From positions 1 through 64,000 of the forward strand of contig JAKSKD010000008.1 of the NCBI GenBank assembly GCA_024401925.1: a DNA stretch of 64,000 nucleotides, given 5' to 3'. The position numbers were made by a program, and so were the translations under genes. Under the pieces are notes generated by a model. It was not told the DNA's origin. It searched no databases and saw nothing but the letters and a program-made list of their open reading frames with translations. The first letter of the stretch is position 1; each line of letters opens with the position of its first letter. The DNA is from Bacteroidales bacterium (lineage in GTDB: Bacteria; Bacteroidota; Bacteroidia; Bacteroidales; UBA932). Below, in pieces: positions 26,792 through 35,364 of the stretch.

Positions 26792-28216
26792 TTATCTTCT
26801 CGGTTTAATATCCAGTTTGACGGGCTTGGTCATATTCTCCGGAGCGAGAATGACATCAAGCTCGTCTTTTGTAAGTATTCCGTGCTCAAGGACAAGCTCG
26901 TAAACCCCACGGCCGGTTTCCAAAGCCTCTTTGGCAATCTTTGTGGAATTTTTATATCCGATAATCGGGTTCAGGGCTGTCACGATGCCGATACTGTTCT
27001 TGACATAGTCCAGACATTTTTCGCGGTTTGCAGTAATACCGTCAATGCAGTTTGCTACAAGCGTGTCGAAACCGTTCATCATCAATTCAGCACTTTCAAA
27101 GCAGCACTGAACCATTACCGGTTCCATAGCATTAAGTTCCATCTGGGCAGCTTCTCCGGACATTGCCACACAGACATCATTTCCCATTACCTTATAGCAT
27201 ATCTGATTCATCACCTCAGGAATCACAGGATTGACTTTTCCCGGCATAATTGATGAGCCAGGCTGCTTTGCAGGAAGATTCAGTTCCAAAAGTCCGCAAC
27301 GAGGGCCGGATCCCAGCAATCGGAGGTCATTGCATATCTTGCCGACCTTGACAGCAATCCTTCTCAAAGCTGAAGAATACCCCACCAGACAAGATGTATC
27401 GGAGGTGGCGCCTACCAGGTCTGAAGACAGTTTGAATTCAAAGCCGGTTATCTTTGAAAGTGATGCCACACATTTTTCGGCATATCCGGGCTCTGAGCAT
27501 ATTCCCGTCCCAATAGCCGTAGCTCCCATATTAACAGTCAGGAATTCTTCCGCTGCAGCATCAAGATTCTTGATCTCATCCTGAAGAATGGACGCAAAAC
27601 CGCCGAAAGTCTGGCCCAACGTCATAGGAACCGCATCTTCAAGCTGTGTGCGTCCCATTTTCAAAACGTCACTGAACTCAGACTCCTTTGCACGCAGGCT
27701 TGCAATCAAAGCATTGAAATGCTTCTTGAATTCAAGATGGGTAAGGTACAATCCTATATGGGCGGCTGTCGGATAGGCATCATTGGTAGATTGCGAACGG
27801 TTTACATCGTCATTTGGAGATACAATCTTGTGCTCTCCCGGCTCGTGTCCCATAATCTGAAGCGCACGGTTTGCAATCACTTCATTCGCATTCATATTTG
27901 TGGTTGTACCTGCACCTCCCTGAATCATATCTACAGGAAAATGTTTGTCCAACTTGCCATCTCTTACCTCCTCGCAAGCCTTCATTATGGCATCATATAC
28001 CTCGTCGGTTAGGAGGCCAAGTTCCTTGTTTGCCATTGCCGCACCCATTTTGGTTATTGCAAGGCCCTGAATATAGCGCGGATATTCATTGAGATGGAAA
28101 TGACTGATTTTGAAATTTTCCAGACCTCTCAAGGTCTGTACCCCATAGAGTGCATCTGCCGGAATTTGTTTCTCACCGAGCAGATCGCTTTCGATTCTGA
28201 AATTTTCTTGTGACAT
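26792..28216 (-). CDS. aspA: Aspartate ammonia-lyase
   Basis: AspA deaminates L-aspartate to fumarate and ammonia. The 474-residue protein has the fumarase/aspartase superfamily signature GSSIMPGKVNP, TNMNANEV near residue 100 and the substrate-binding TSTNDAYPT-like SQSTNDAYPT. It is the last gene of the long minus-strand run behind the sirtuin gene (17 bp). In anaerobic Bacteroidota it feeds fumarate to fumarate respiration and releases ammonia, which the glutamine synthetase encoded upstream could reassimilate. Confidence 0.96.
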   Translation of the reverse strand: MSQENFRIESDLLGEKQIPADALYGVQTLRGLENFKISHFHLNEYPRYIQGLAITKMGAAMANKELGLLTDEVYDAIMKACEEVRDGKLDKHFPVDMIQGGAGTTTNMNANEVIANRALQIMGHEPGEHKIVSPNDDVNRSQSTNDAYPTAAHIGLYLTHLEFKKHFNALIASLRAKESEFSDVLKMGRTQLEDAVPMTLGQTFGGFASILQDEIKNLDAAAEEFLTVNMGATAIGTGICSEPGYAEKCVASLSKITGFEFKLSSDLVGATSDTSCLVGYSSALRRIAVKVGKICNDLRLLGSGPRCGLLELNLPAKQPGSSIMPGKVNPVIPEVMNQICYKVMGNDVCVAMSGEAAQMELNAMEPVMVQCCFESAELMMNGFDTLVANCIDGITANREKCLDYVKNSIGIVTALNPIIGYKNSTKIAKEALETGRGVYELVLEHGILTKDELDVILAPENMTKPVKLDIKPRR

Positions 28217-28233
28217 ATCTATTTAGGAATTTA

Positions 28234-28935
28234 TTATTTGCTGAATTCATCAAAAATCTGCTGCATACCGGCAGTTGCGACATCCTTGATATGGACGATA
28301 CGTGAATCCTTCCTTATCGGCACATCTTCAGGATCAATCACATATATCCTGCAGTCATCACTTGCGTAATGGTACAGTCCCGCTGCGGGATATACTTGCA
28401 ATGATGTCCCGACTATCAGCAGGATATCCGCTTCCGACACCTTTTCTATTGCCTTCTCGATATTCGGCACTGCCTCTCCGAACCACACGATATGAGGACG
28501 AAGCTGGGAGCCATTTTCTTTGTCTCCCCAGAAAATCTCACCGTAGCCTATATCCTTTACGTATTTCTCGCTGTAGCCGTCATCGGCAGTGTATGTGTTC
28601 TGAGGACGAACCTTGGTGATTTCGCCGTGAAGATGAATAATATTGCTGCTCCCCGCACGCTCGTGGAGATTATCGACGTTCTGCGTCACAACGCAGACAT
28701 CGTGGTATTTCTCAAGTTCCGCAATCAGCTTGTGTGCTTTGTTGGGCTCCACACTCTGTACTTTCTTCCTGCCCTTATTATAGAAATCCAGCACGAGCCT
28801 CGGATTCCTGTACCAGCCTTCGATTGAGGCAACATCCTCGACAGGATAATTGTCCCAGAGGCCGTTCTGCCCCCTGAATGTGGTCAGTCCGCTCTCCGCG
28901 CTGACTCCGGATCCTGTAAGAACTACAATCTTCAT
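28234..28935 (-). CDS. Sir2-family NAD-dependent protein deacylase
   Basis: This is a 233-residue sirtuin that removes acyl groups from lysines using NAD. Motifs present are GSGVSAESG (NAD binding), QNVDNLHERAG, catalytic His in HLHGE, and the GTSLQVYPAAGL segment. The zinc-binding cysteines of E. coli CobB are absent, as in other Bacteroidota sirtuins. The acyl-pocket Tyr-x-x-Arg of CobB/SIRT5 desuccinylases is altered: Tyr52 is followed by Asn-Lys-Gly55-Arg56, moving the arginine one place. It sits 3 bp after nfnB, in a redox-gene operon. Confidence 0.92.
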   Translation of the reverse strand: MKIVVLTGSGVSAESGLTTFRGQNGLWDNYPVEDVASIEGWYRNPRLVLDFYNKGRKKVQSVEPNKAHKLIAELEKYHDVCVVTQNVDNLHERAGSSNIIHLHGEITKVRPQNTYTADDGYSEKYVKDIGYGEIFWGDKENGSQLRPHIVWFGEAVPNIEKAIEKVSEADILLIVGTSLQVYPAAGLYHYASDDCRIYVIDPEDVPIRKDSRIVHIKDVATAGMQQIFDEFSK

Positions 28936-28938
28936 ATT

Positions 28939-30273
28939 TTATTTGCTGAGATATTCATGGATGGCTGCAGCGGCTTTCCTTCCGGCGCCCATAGCCAGGA
29001 TTACGGTAGCTGCTCCGCTTACGGCATCACCGCCGGCGAACACTCCCGGACGGGATGTCACACCTGTTTCATCCGCCACGATACAGCCGCGCCCGTTGAC
29101 GTCAAGGCCTTCTGTAGTACGGGAGATCAACGGATTAGGAGCAGTTCCGAGAGCCATTATGACGGTGTCCGCCTCAATCTCGAACTCGGAGCCCTCAATA
29201 GCGACAGGGGAACGTCTTCCGCTCGCATCCGGTTCGCCCAATTCCATTTTCACACAACGCAGGGCCTTCACCCAGCCGTTCTCATTTCCCAGAATCTCGA
29301 CAGGATTGGTCAACATAGCGAATTTCACGCCCTCAAGCTTCGCGTGCTTCACTTCCGCAGCTCTTGCAGGAAGCTCCACCTCCGTACGCCTGTACACTAT
29401 TGTTGTATCCGAGCCAAGCCTTAATGCCGTTCTTGCGGCATCCATTGCGACATTTCCGCCACCAACCACAGCGACTTTCCCGCCCTTCTTGATAGGGGTC
29501 AAATAATCGTCCCTATAGGCTTTCATCAGATTACTTCTGGTCAGGAATTCATTTGCAGAGAACACTCCGTTGAGATTTTCCCCCGGAATTCCCATAAATT
29601 TCGGCAGGCCTGCACCTGTCCCCACAAACACAGCCTCGAACCCTTCCTCGTCCATCAACTGATCAATCGTGATGGTACGTCCTATGATGACATCAGTCTC
29701 AATCTTCACTCCAAGCTTACGAACCTGATCCACTTCGTGCTTGAGGACAGTGTCCTTAGGGAGTCTGAATTCAGGGATTCCATAAGCCAGGACTCCTCCC
29801 ACTTCGTGCAAAGCCTCGAAGATAGTGACATCATACCCCAGTTTCGCAAGGTCACCCGCACAAGCAAGTCCGGCAGGGCCGCTTCCTACTACTGCAACCT
29901 TCATCCCAAGATTCTCCGCATGGACTTTCTTTCCTTCATATCCCTCTTCCCTGGACCAGTCGGCCACGAAACGCTCGAGCATTCCGATAGCTACACTTTT
30001 TGACTTAATGCCGAGTACGCACCTGCCTTCACATTGATTTTCCTGAGGGCAAACCCTTCCGCAGATAGCAGGAAGGGATGAATCCTGCGCAATCACATCA
30101 GCAGCGCCTGCGAAATCCAATTCCTTTACCTTCGCTATGAATTCCGGAATCTGAATCCGCACCGGGCAGGCCTCCACGCAACGCGGATTCTTGCAATGCA
30201 GACATCTGGAAGCTTCATTCAGGGCTTCCTCCACGCTGAAACCGCGTGTCACTTCTTCAAAACCCAATGCCAT
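28939..30273 (-). CDS. nfnB: NfnB-like NADPH oxidoreductase (GltD-type, large Nfn subunit)
   Basis: This 444-residue flavoprotein resembles the glutamate synthase small subunit and the NfnB/SudA large subunit. The N-terminus has cysteine clusters for two [4Fe-4S] centres (CLHCKNPRCVEACP and CGRVCPQENQCEGRC). FAD and NADPH Rossmann motifs follow (VVGSGPAGLACAG near residue 128; VVGGGNVAMDAARTA near 268). It lies directly behind the NfnA-like gene (7 bp). The pair would couple NADH, NADPH and ferredoxin by flavin-based bifurcation, rather than acting with a GltB, which is absent here. Confidence 0.88.
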   Translation of the reverse strand: MALGFEEVTRGFSVEEALNEASRCLHCKNPRCVEACPVRIQIPEFIAKVKELDFAGAADVIAQDSSLPAICGRVCPQENQCEGRCVLGIKSKSVAIGMLERFVADWSREEGYEGKKVHAENLGMKVAVVGSGPAGLACAGDLAKLGYDVTIFEALHEVGGVLAYGIPEFRLPKDTVLKHEVDQVRKLGVKIETDVIIGRTITIDQLMDEEGFEAVFVGTGAGLPKFMGIPGENLNGVFSANEFLTRSNLMKAYRDDYLTPIKKGGKVAVVGGGNVAMDAARTALRLGSDTTIVYRRTEVELPARAAEVKHAKLEGVKFAMLTNPVEILGNENGWVKALRCVKMELGEPDASGRRSPVAIEGSEFEIEADTVIMALGTAPNPLISRTTEGLDVNGRGCIVADETGVTSRPGVFAGGDAVSGAATVILAMGAGRKAAAAIHEYLSK

Positions 30274-30280
30274 AATCTTC

Positions 30281-31120
30281 CTATTTCGTTAATGCCGCTT
30301 TTTCTTCTTCCTTGTACAGGGTCTGACGCCTCATTGCCTCGTCGAAGTCCACTTCAAAACCATTGAATTCAGGACCGTCAACACAGGCAAACTTCATCTT
30401 TCCGCCAACAGACACCCTGCACGCACCGCACATACCGGTTCCGTCCACCATCAGAGTATTGAGGCTCACAGTGATCGGAAGCCCGAGCTTCTTTGCCGTC
30501 AGGGTAGTGAACTTCATCATAATCATAGGTCCGATGGCAACTGCCTGAGTATAATGACGTTCTTCTTCTATTACCAGTTTCTCCAGCAGGGCTGTGACCA
30601 TTCCGTGGAAACCCTCGCTTCCGTCATCAGTACAGATGAAAAGATTGTCACAGACTTCCGACATCTCCTTTTTGTAGATAAGTAGATCCGCAGTCTTGGC
30701 TCCGATGATGACATCCACTTTAGCGCCGTGCTCCTTAAGCCACTTGGCCTGAGGATATACAGGAGCCGTACCGACACCTCCGGCGATGAAAATGAACGAC
30801 TGTTCCGACAACTCGTCTGGCGCCATATTCACGAACTCTGAGGCATTTCCAAGAGGGCCTACCACATCCGCAAAAGAATCTCCTTCGTTGAAGTTGTCCA
30901 CCAGATTGATGGTGGATGCACCTATTTTCTGTGTAACAATTGTGACCGTTCCGGCTTCGGCATCATAATCACTGACGGTAAGAGGTATTCTCTCCCCTTT
31001 CTCATCGGTTCTGACAATCAGGAACTGGCCCGGCCTGGCTGACTTAGCCAATCTCGTTGCTTCCAACTTCATCCGGCATATTGTCGGAGTGAGCATTTCC
31101 TTTTCAAGGATCCTGAACAT
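30281..31120 (-). CDS. nfnA: NfnA-like FAD/[2Fe-2S] NAD oxidoreductase (small Nfn subunit)
   Basis: This 279-residue protein of the ferredoxin-NADP reductase family has an FAD-binding barrel (RPGQFLIVR), an NAD-binding domain (FIAGGVGTAPVYP) and a C-terminal [2Fe-2S] cysteine set (GTGMCGACRVS and FACVDGPEFNG). This is the layout of NfnA/SudB and of dihydroorotate dehydrogenase electron-transfer subunits. The adjacent NfnB-like gene and the Rnf cluster favour the Nfn assignment: NADH-dependent reduced ferredoxin:NADP oxidoreductase. It is 1 bp after glnA. Confidence 0.87.
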   Translation of the reverse strand: MFRILEKEMLTPTICRMKLEATRLAKSARPGQFLIVRTDEKGERIPLTVSDYDAEAGTVTIVTQKIGASTINLVDNFNEGDSFADVVGPLGNASEFVNMAPDELSEQSFIFIAGGVGTAPVYPQAKWLKEHGAKVDVIIGAKTADLLIYKKEMSEVCDNLFICTDDGSEGFHGMVTALLEKLVIEEERHYTQAVAIGPMIMMKFTTLTAKKLGLPITVSLNTLMVDGTGMCGACRVSVGGKMKFACVDGPEFNGFEVDFDEAMRRQTLYKEEEKAALTK

Positions 31121-31121
31121 T

Positions 31122-32630
31122 TTATCCGTTATTTATGCATTCCTCAACAAACCTGGAGAGACGAGGAAGGTCCTTCTCCAATTCAGAACGGAGAGTGGAA
31201 TCGTTGAATGCCGTCAGATGCTTGATGTAGAAATCTACGACGGCATCAGAGAATACTCCCTTGGATGTATAAATCTCACGGTCCTTCTGAAGTTCTCCGG
31301 CTGCTTCCACGCAGGATGCCGGCAACTGCTCCAGAGCTGACTGGATAGCGGCGTTGGACGCGTCGTGGATATTGACGCCAAGTCCGACATAGGTCTTATC
31401 TGCAATCTCAAGAGCATCAGGCCTCTCGAAGCCATGACGGGCGGCACAGCAAAGTGCAGCCATAAGCAAATATGTATCGGCAAATCCGTCAGCGGCCCTC
31501 CACTCAAATGTTTGCTTTGAACTGAAATCTTCATTCCGGCTCTTCTCAAGAGGATTTACGATAGCAGCCATATCCACTTTCTTGGTCCATCCGAGCGGTA
31601 CTCTTACGAGGGCGCTTCTGTTGGAGAAAGACCAGCACAATGAGGTAGGAGCCTCCTGATGAGGAACAAGGCGCATAAATGACAGAGGATGAGGGTTTCC
31701 AAATGCAGGGAGGGACGTGCCGGCAACCATATATCCGGCAATAGCCTTCTTGCACTCATCCGTAAGCTCTCCGTTGCGGGTCATCACCGACTCTCCATTC
31801 CTGGTGAAGCGGCTGTGTACGTGCATACCGGAACCGGCCTTGCCCGGAGTAATCTTCGGAGCGAATGTGAGGTTCACGCCATATGCATACGCCAGCTGAC
31901 GCATAATCCACTTTGCAACAACCAACTGGTCTGCAGCCTGCTCGATATTTACAGGCAGGAACTCGATCTCGTTCTGCTCATAAATCTTACCGTCCTGAGT
32001 GAAATTACCGACCTCAGAATGGCCGTATTTGATATTGCCGCCTGCCTGGGCAATAAGTTTCATAGCTTCGACGCGGAATTCAGTGAACTTATTGAAAGGA
32101 GAACTCTCGTGGTAGCCTTTCTGGTCAGCGACAGGATAGAGGTCGTCCTCTTCAGCAACAACATAGTATTCAAGCTCACCCATAGCCTCCATCTGAAGTC
32201 CTGTGACCTCTTTGAAAGCATCGTGGGCTTTCTTCAGCACATACTCCGGAGAGCTCTCGAACGGCTCACCGTCCCTGTTGAAGAAAGAACAGAGAATATC
32301 CACTGAAGGAATCTCCGAGAACGGGTTTACAAATGCCGTCCTGTATTTCGGGATAACATACAAATCGCTCTTGCCGGCCTCCACAAAAGGGAAGAGGCTT
32401 GAGCCGTCCACTCTTTCTCCCGCCGCGAGGATATTCTCAAGATGTTCACGTGACTGAATCACGAAATTCAGGGTCTTGAGTTTCCCGTCCCATCCGCAAT
32501 AATGGAAATTGATGAATTCTATATTGTTCTCCACGCAGTATTTCACAATATCTGCGCGGGTGAATTCTGAAGCCGGTTTTCCAAGGAACTGAACCAGCTT
32601 GTTAGGGCTCATAGCGATTTTATTATCCAT
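31122..32630 (-). CDS. glnA: Glutamine synthetase (class I-like)
   Basis: Glutamine synthetase makes glutamine from glutamate, ammonia and ATP. The 502-residue protein has a GS beta-Grasp domain (FINFHYCGWDGKLKTLNF) and a catalytic domain with metal-binding GELEYYV, the GSGMHVHSRF loop, and the NRSALVRVP ATP/glutamate-binding stretch. It is shorter than the type III GlnN also common in this phylum and diverges in the usual SxNPYL segment (ADTYLL), so a related ligase activity cannot be excluded. It lies 12 bp after rnfA and 1 bp before nfnA, in one operon. Confidence 0.9.
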   Translation of the reverse strand: MDNKIAMSPNKLVQFLGKPASEFTRADIVKYCVENNIEFINFHYCGWDGKLKTLNFVIQSREHLENILAAGERVDGSSLFPFVEAGKSDLYVIPKYRTAFVNPFSEIPSVDILCSFFNRDGEPFESSPEYVLKKAHDAFKEVTGLQMEAMGELEYYVVAEEDDLYPVADQKGYHESSPFNKFTEFRVEAMKLIAQAGGNIKYGHSEVGNFTQDGKIYEQNEIEFLPVNIEQAADQLVVAKWIMRQLAYAYGVNLTFAPKITPGKAGSGMHVHSRFTRNGESVMTRNGELTDECKKAIAGYMVAGTSLPAFGNPHPLSFMRLVPHQEAPTSLCWSFSNRSALVRVPLGWTKKVDMAAIVNPLEKSRNEDFSSKQTFEWRAADGFADTYLLMAALCCAARHGFERPDALEIADKTYVGLGVNIHDASNAAIQSALEQLPASCVEAAGELQKDREIYTSKGVFSDAVVDFYIKHLTAFNDSTLRSELEKDLPRLSRFVEECINNG

Positions 32631-32642
32631 AATATTTCAAGT

Positions 32643-33242
32643 TTATACCATACCGGAGAAGCCGAGGAATGCCATCGCCATTATGCTGACAGTAATCAGG
32701 GCGATTGGAAGGCCTCTGAAAGGCTTAGGAACATCATTCATTGAAAGGTGCTCGCGCAGACCTGCAAAAAGAATCATCGCAAGACCATAGCCTATCGAGG
32801 TGGCCAGAGCATAGACCACTGACTCACCGAGATTCAGCATATGAGGAGTACCTCCGAAAGTGAATTCCTTTGTCACAACCGTGATTGCCACACCGAGAAC
32901 AGCGCAGTTGGTGGTGATCAGAGGAAGGAAAATTCCGAGAGCCTGATAGAGACTCGGACTGATTTTCTTCAAAATGATTTCGACCATCTGGACGAGAGCG
33001 GCTATCACGAGAATGAAGGCGATAGTCTGCAGGAACTCAAGGCCGAAAGGCACAAGAAGATACTGGTTGACCAGATACGTCACTATAGTGGCAAGGGTGA
33101 TGACGAAGCATACGGCCCCGGACATGCCCGTGGCAGTTGACAGCTTGTTGGAAACGCCGAGGAACGGGCAGATACCAAGGAACTGTGAAAGCAGGATATT
33201 GTTTACAAATATCGCTGATATGATAATGATGAAAAACTCCAT
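32643..33242 (-). CDS. rnfA: Rnf electron transport complex subunit RnfA
   Basis: This is a 199-residue inner-membrane protein with six hydrophobic segments. It starts with the family signature FVNNILLSQFLGICPFLGVS, whose cysteine contributes to the intramembrane [2Fe-2S] centre shared with RnfE. It is the last Rnf gene in the B-C-D-G-E-A order and is followed 12 bp later by glnA. Confidence 0.96.
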   Translation of the reverse strand: MEFFIIIISAIFVNNILLSQFLGICPFLGVSNKLSTATGMSGAVCFVITLATIVTYLVNQYLLVPFGLEFLQTIAFILVIAALVQMVEIILKKISPSLYQALGIFLPLITTNCAVLGVAITVVTKEFTFGGTPHMLNLGESVVYALATSIGYGLAMILFAGLREHLSMNDVPKPFRGLPIALITVSIMAMAFLGFSGMV

Positions 33243-33254
33243 GATTTATTCTTC

Positions 33255-33839
33255 TTAGGAATGACGAAGATACTTGTTAAACAAAACCATAAGATATCCG
33301 AGCACCATGAATGCTCCCGGGGCCATGACGAAAGCAAGGATTCCGTCTCCCGGGATGAACTTCCATCCGAATACGGAACCGCTTCCGAGGATTTCCCTGA
33401 TGATGCCGATGACAGTAAGGGACATAGTGAAACCGATTCCGATTCCCAGTCCGTCAAGCGCTGAATCAAGGGCATTGTGAGAGTTTGCATATGCCTCCGC
33501 ACGTCCAAGGACGATACAGTTCACAACGATAAGAGGAATGAACAGTCCGAGTGTCGCATATACAGACGGGACGAAAGCCTGCATCAAAAGCTGCAACACA
33601 GTAACGAACGTCGCAATCACAACGATGTACACAGGGATGTGCACCTTATCAGGAACGACCGGCGCGATCAGGGAGATTGCAATGTTTGAAAGCACCAGCA
33701 CAAACAATGTAGCGAGACCCATCTCGAGTCCGTTCATTGCAGAAGTGGTAGTGGCCAGCGTCGGACACATACCCAGAACGAGGACAAAAGTAGGATTGTC
33801 CTTGATGAAACCTTTAGTTACAAGAGACCACTTACTCAT
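33255..33839 (-). CDS. rnfE: Rnf electron transport complex subunit RnfE
   Basis: This is a polytopic membrane subunit of 194 residues homologous to RnfA, with the paired motif NPTFVLVLGMCPTLA carrying the intramembrane cluster cysteine. I use the ATG at 33837-33839 (MSKWSL); an upstream in-frame ATG at 33854 would lie deep in rnfG. The chosen start overlaps the rnfG stop by 8 bp, typical of coupled translation. Confidence 0.95.
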   Translation of the reverse strand: MSKWSLVTKGFIKDNPTFVLVLGMCPTLATTTSAMNGLEMGLATLFVLVLSNIAISLIAPVVPDKVHIPVYIVVIATFVTVLQLLMQAFVPSVYATLGLFIPLIVVNCIVLGRAEAYANSHNALDSALDGLGIGIGFTMSLTVIGIIREILGSGSVFGWKFIPGDGILAFVMAPGAFMVLGYLMVLFNKYLRHS

Positions 33840-34392
33840 TTCCAAGTCCTCCATTCATTGATTTTACGAATTCAACTGCATTTGCCACGGCGAGAGTGTA
33901 GGCACGGGACGTGATGGTAGAAGCCGTGATGGCATCCACATCTCCTCCGTCCTTCTTGACCTTCAGCACCTTGTCGGATGCAAAGCCCTCCCACTGAGAT
34001 GTAAACTTCTCATCGCTGGTGCACTTGGCTCCGAGACCCGGTGTCTCACTGTGCGCAAGTACCGAAGTATTATAGACTGTTCCGTCAGGAAGGATACCGA
34101 CCATTAGGGTCAATGTGCCTCCGAAACCTATCGTGGATGATTTCACCGCATAGCCGATGACGCCATCTTCAGATGTCGATGTATAATATTCGAAACCGTC
34201 GGAAATATTGGCGTCAGAAATTTCACCACCCTCAGGAAGAACCTGTGCGATTGATGCGACAAGTGCATTGTGTGCAGCCTCGGCAATAGGCTTTTCAGTG
34301 ACGGCATTCACAATTCCAAGTATTGCCCCGCAGAAAAGGCAGACTGCCGTGAGGCAGAGAACCATATTTCTTAATGTAGATTTTGCTGCCAT
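33832..34392 (-). CDS. rnfG: Rnf electron transport complex subunit RnfG
   Basis: This is a 186-residue periplasm-facing flavoprotein anchored by one N-terminal membrane helix (about residues 10-30). The FMN-binding domain contains ETPGLG and the covalent flavinylation site DAITASTITS, where Thr159 would carry FMN through a phosphoester bond. The attachment enzyme (ApbE) is not encoded in this window. It starts 3 bp after rnfD. Confidence 0.95.
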   Translation of the reverse strand: MAAKSTLRNMVLCLTAVCLFCGAILGIVNAVTEKPIAEAAHNALVASIAQVLPEGGEISDANISDGFEYYTSTSEDGVIGYAVKSSTIGFGGTLTLMVGILPDGTVYNTSVLAHSETPGLGAKCTSDEKFTSQWEGFASDKVLKVKKDGGDVDAITASTITSRAYTLAVANAVEFVKSMNGGLGNE

Positions 34393-34395
34393 AAT

Positions 34396-35364
34396 TTATG
34401 CCCTCCCGAATTTCTTCTGATGGAACGCTCTGTTGATCAGAGGAACCACCGCGTTCATAATAAGGATAGCGAAGGAAACTCCCTCAGGGTATGATCCGAA
34501 ATATCGTATCATCATCACGAGAAATCCTATTCCGAATCCATAGATTACCCCGCCCCAAGTGCTCATCGGAGAGGTCACATAATCCGTTGCCATGAAGCAG
34601 GCGCCAAGGATAAGTCCTCCCGTAAGGAGATTGAATGCCGGACCTGTGAACTGTGCCGGATCAATGCAATGGAATATTGCGGCAATGATGGCAACAGTAG
34701 CAAAAATTGAAAGCGTGATCCAAGGCTTGATTACTCTGCGACATACAAGATATACGAATCCGGCAAGCAGAGCCAGTGCCGAGATTTCTCCAGCAGAACC
34801 ACCCATATTGAGGAACAGAGTGTCCCAGTAGTTCAGGCCTTCAATTGAAGCGGCCCCGTTTTCAGCGACCCGCCCAAGAAGAGTCGGGCCGGTGATGGCG
34901 TCAACACCGAAGAGACCCTGCGGTATTTCCCAATGGGTCATATATGCAGGGAATGAAACCAGGAGGAATACACGTCCTACAAGAGCCGGATTGAACACAT
35001 TCTGTCCAAGGCCTCCGAACGTCATCTTCGCAACACCGATTGCAACGAGAGCACCGATGAAGACAACCCACCATGGTGTCGTGTACGGCAGGTTCATTGC
35101 AAGCAGGAGACCCGTCACGAGTGCGGATGAGCCGCAGAAATACCCCGGTTTCTTGAAAAGCCACTTGGTTATAGCCCATTCGATTACCACGCAGCTGATT
35201 GCACTCACTGCAAGTACAAGAAGTTCTTTCCAGCCGTAAAATACAACAGATACGGCAATGGCCGGGAGCAATGCGAGTACCACATCGCCCATAAGCGATG
35301 AAGTGGACTGCTTTGCGTGGATATGTGGAGAAGGTGAAACTATATATTTTTCCATATCACTCAT
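34396..35364 (-). CDS. rnfD: Rnf electron transport complex subunit RnfD
   Basis: This 322-residue membrane protein is homologous to NqrB, with about nine to ten hydrophobic segments. A covalent FMN site is visible as DAITGPTLLG with Thr161 as the probable attachment residue, and the conserved NMGGSAGEISALA loop follows. Its ATG shares a base with the rnfC stop (TAATG). Confidence 0.95.
   Translation of the reverse strand: MSDMEKYIVSPSPHIHAKQSTSSLMGDVVLALLPAIAVSVVFYGWKELLVLAVSAISCVVIEWAITKWLFKKPGYFCGSSALVTGLLLAMNLPYTTPWWVVFIGALVAIGVAKMTFGGLGQNVFNPALVGRVFLLVSFPAYMTHWEIPQGLFGVDAITGPTLLGRVAENGAASIEGLNYWDTLFLNMGGSAGEISALALLAGFVYLVCRRVIKPWITLSIFATVAIIAAIFHCIDPAQFTGPAFNLLTGGLILGACFMATDYVTSPMSTWGGVIYGFGIGFLVMMIRYFGSYPEGVSFAILIMNAVVPLINRAFHQKKFGRA

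Noticed and set aside
28939..30273. Glutamate synthase small subunit (GltD)
   Set aside because: No GltB large subunit is nearby, whereas an NfnA-like FAD/[2Fe-2S] partner is directly upstream, so NfnB is the better call.
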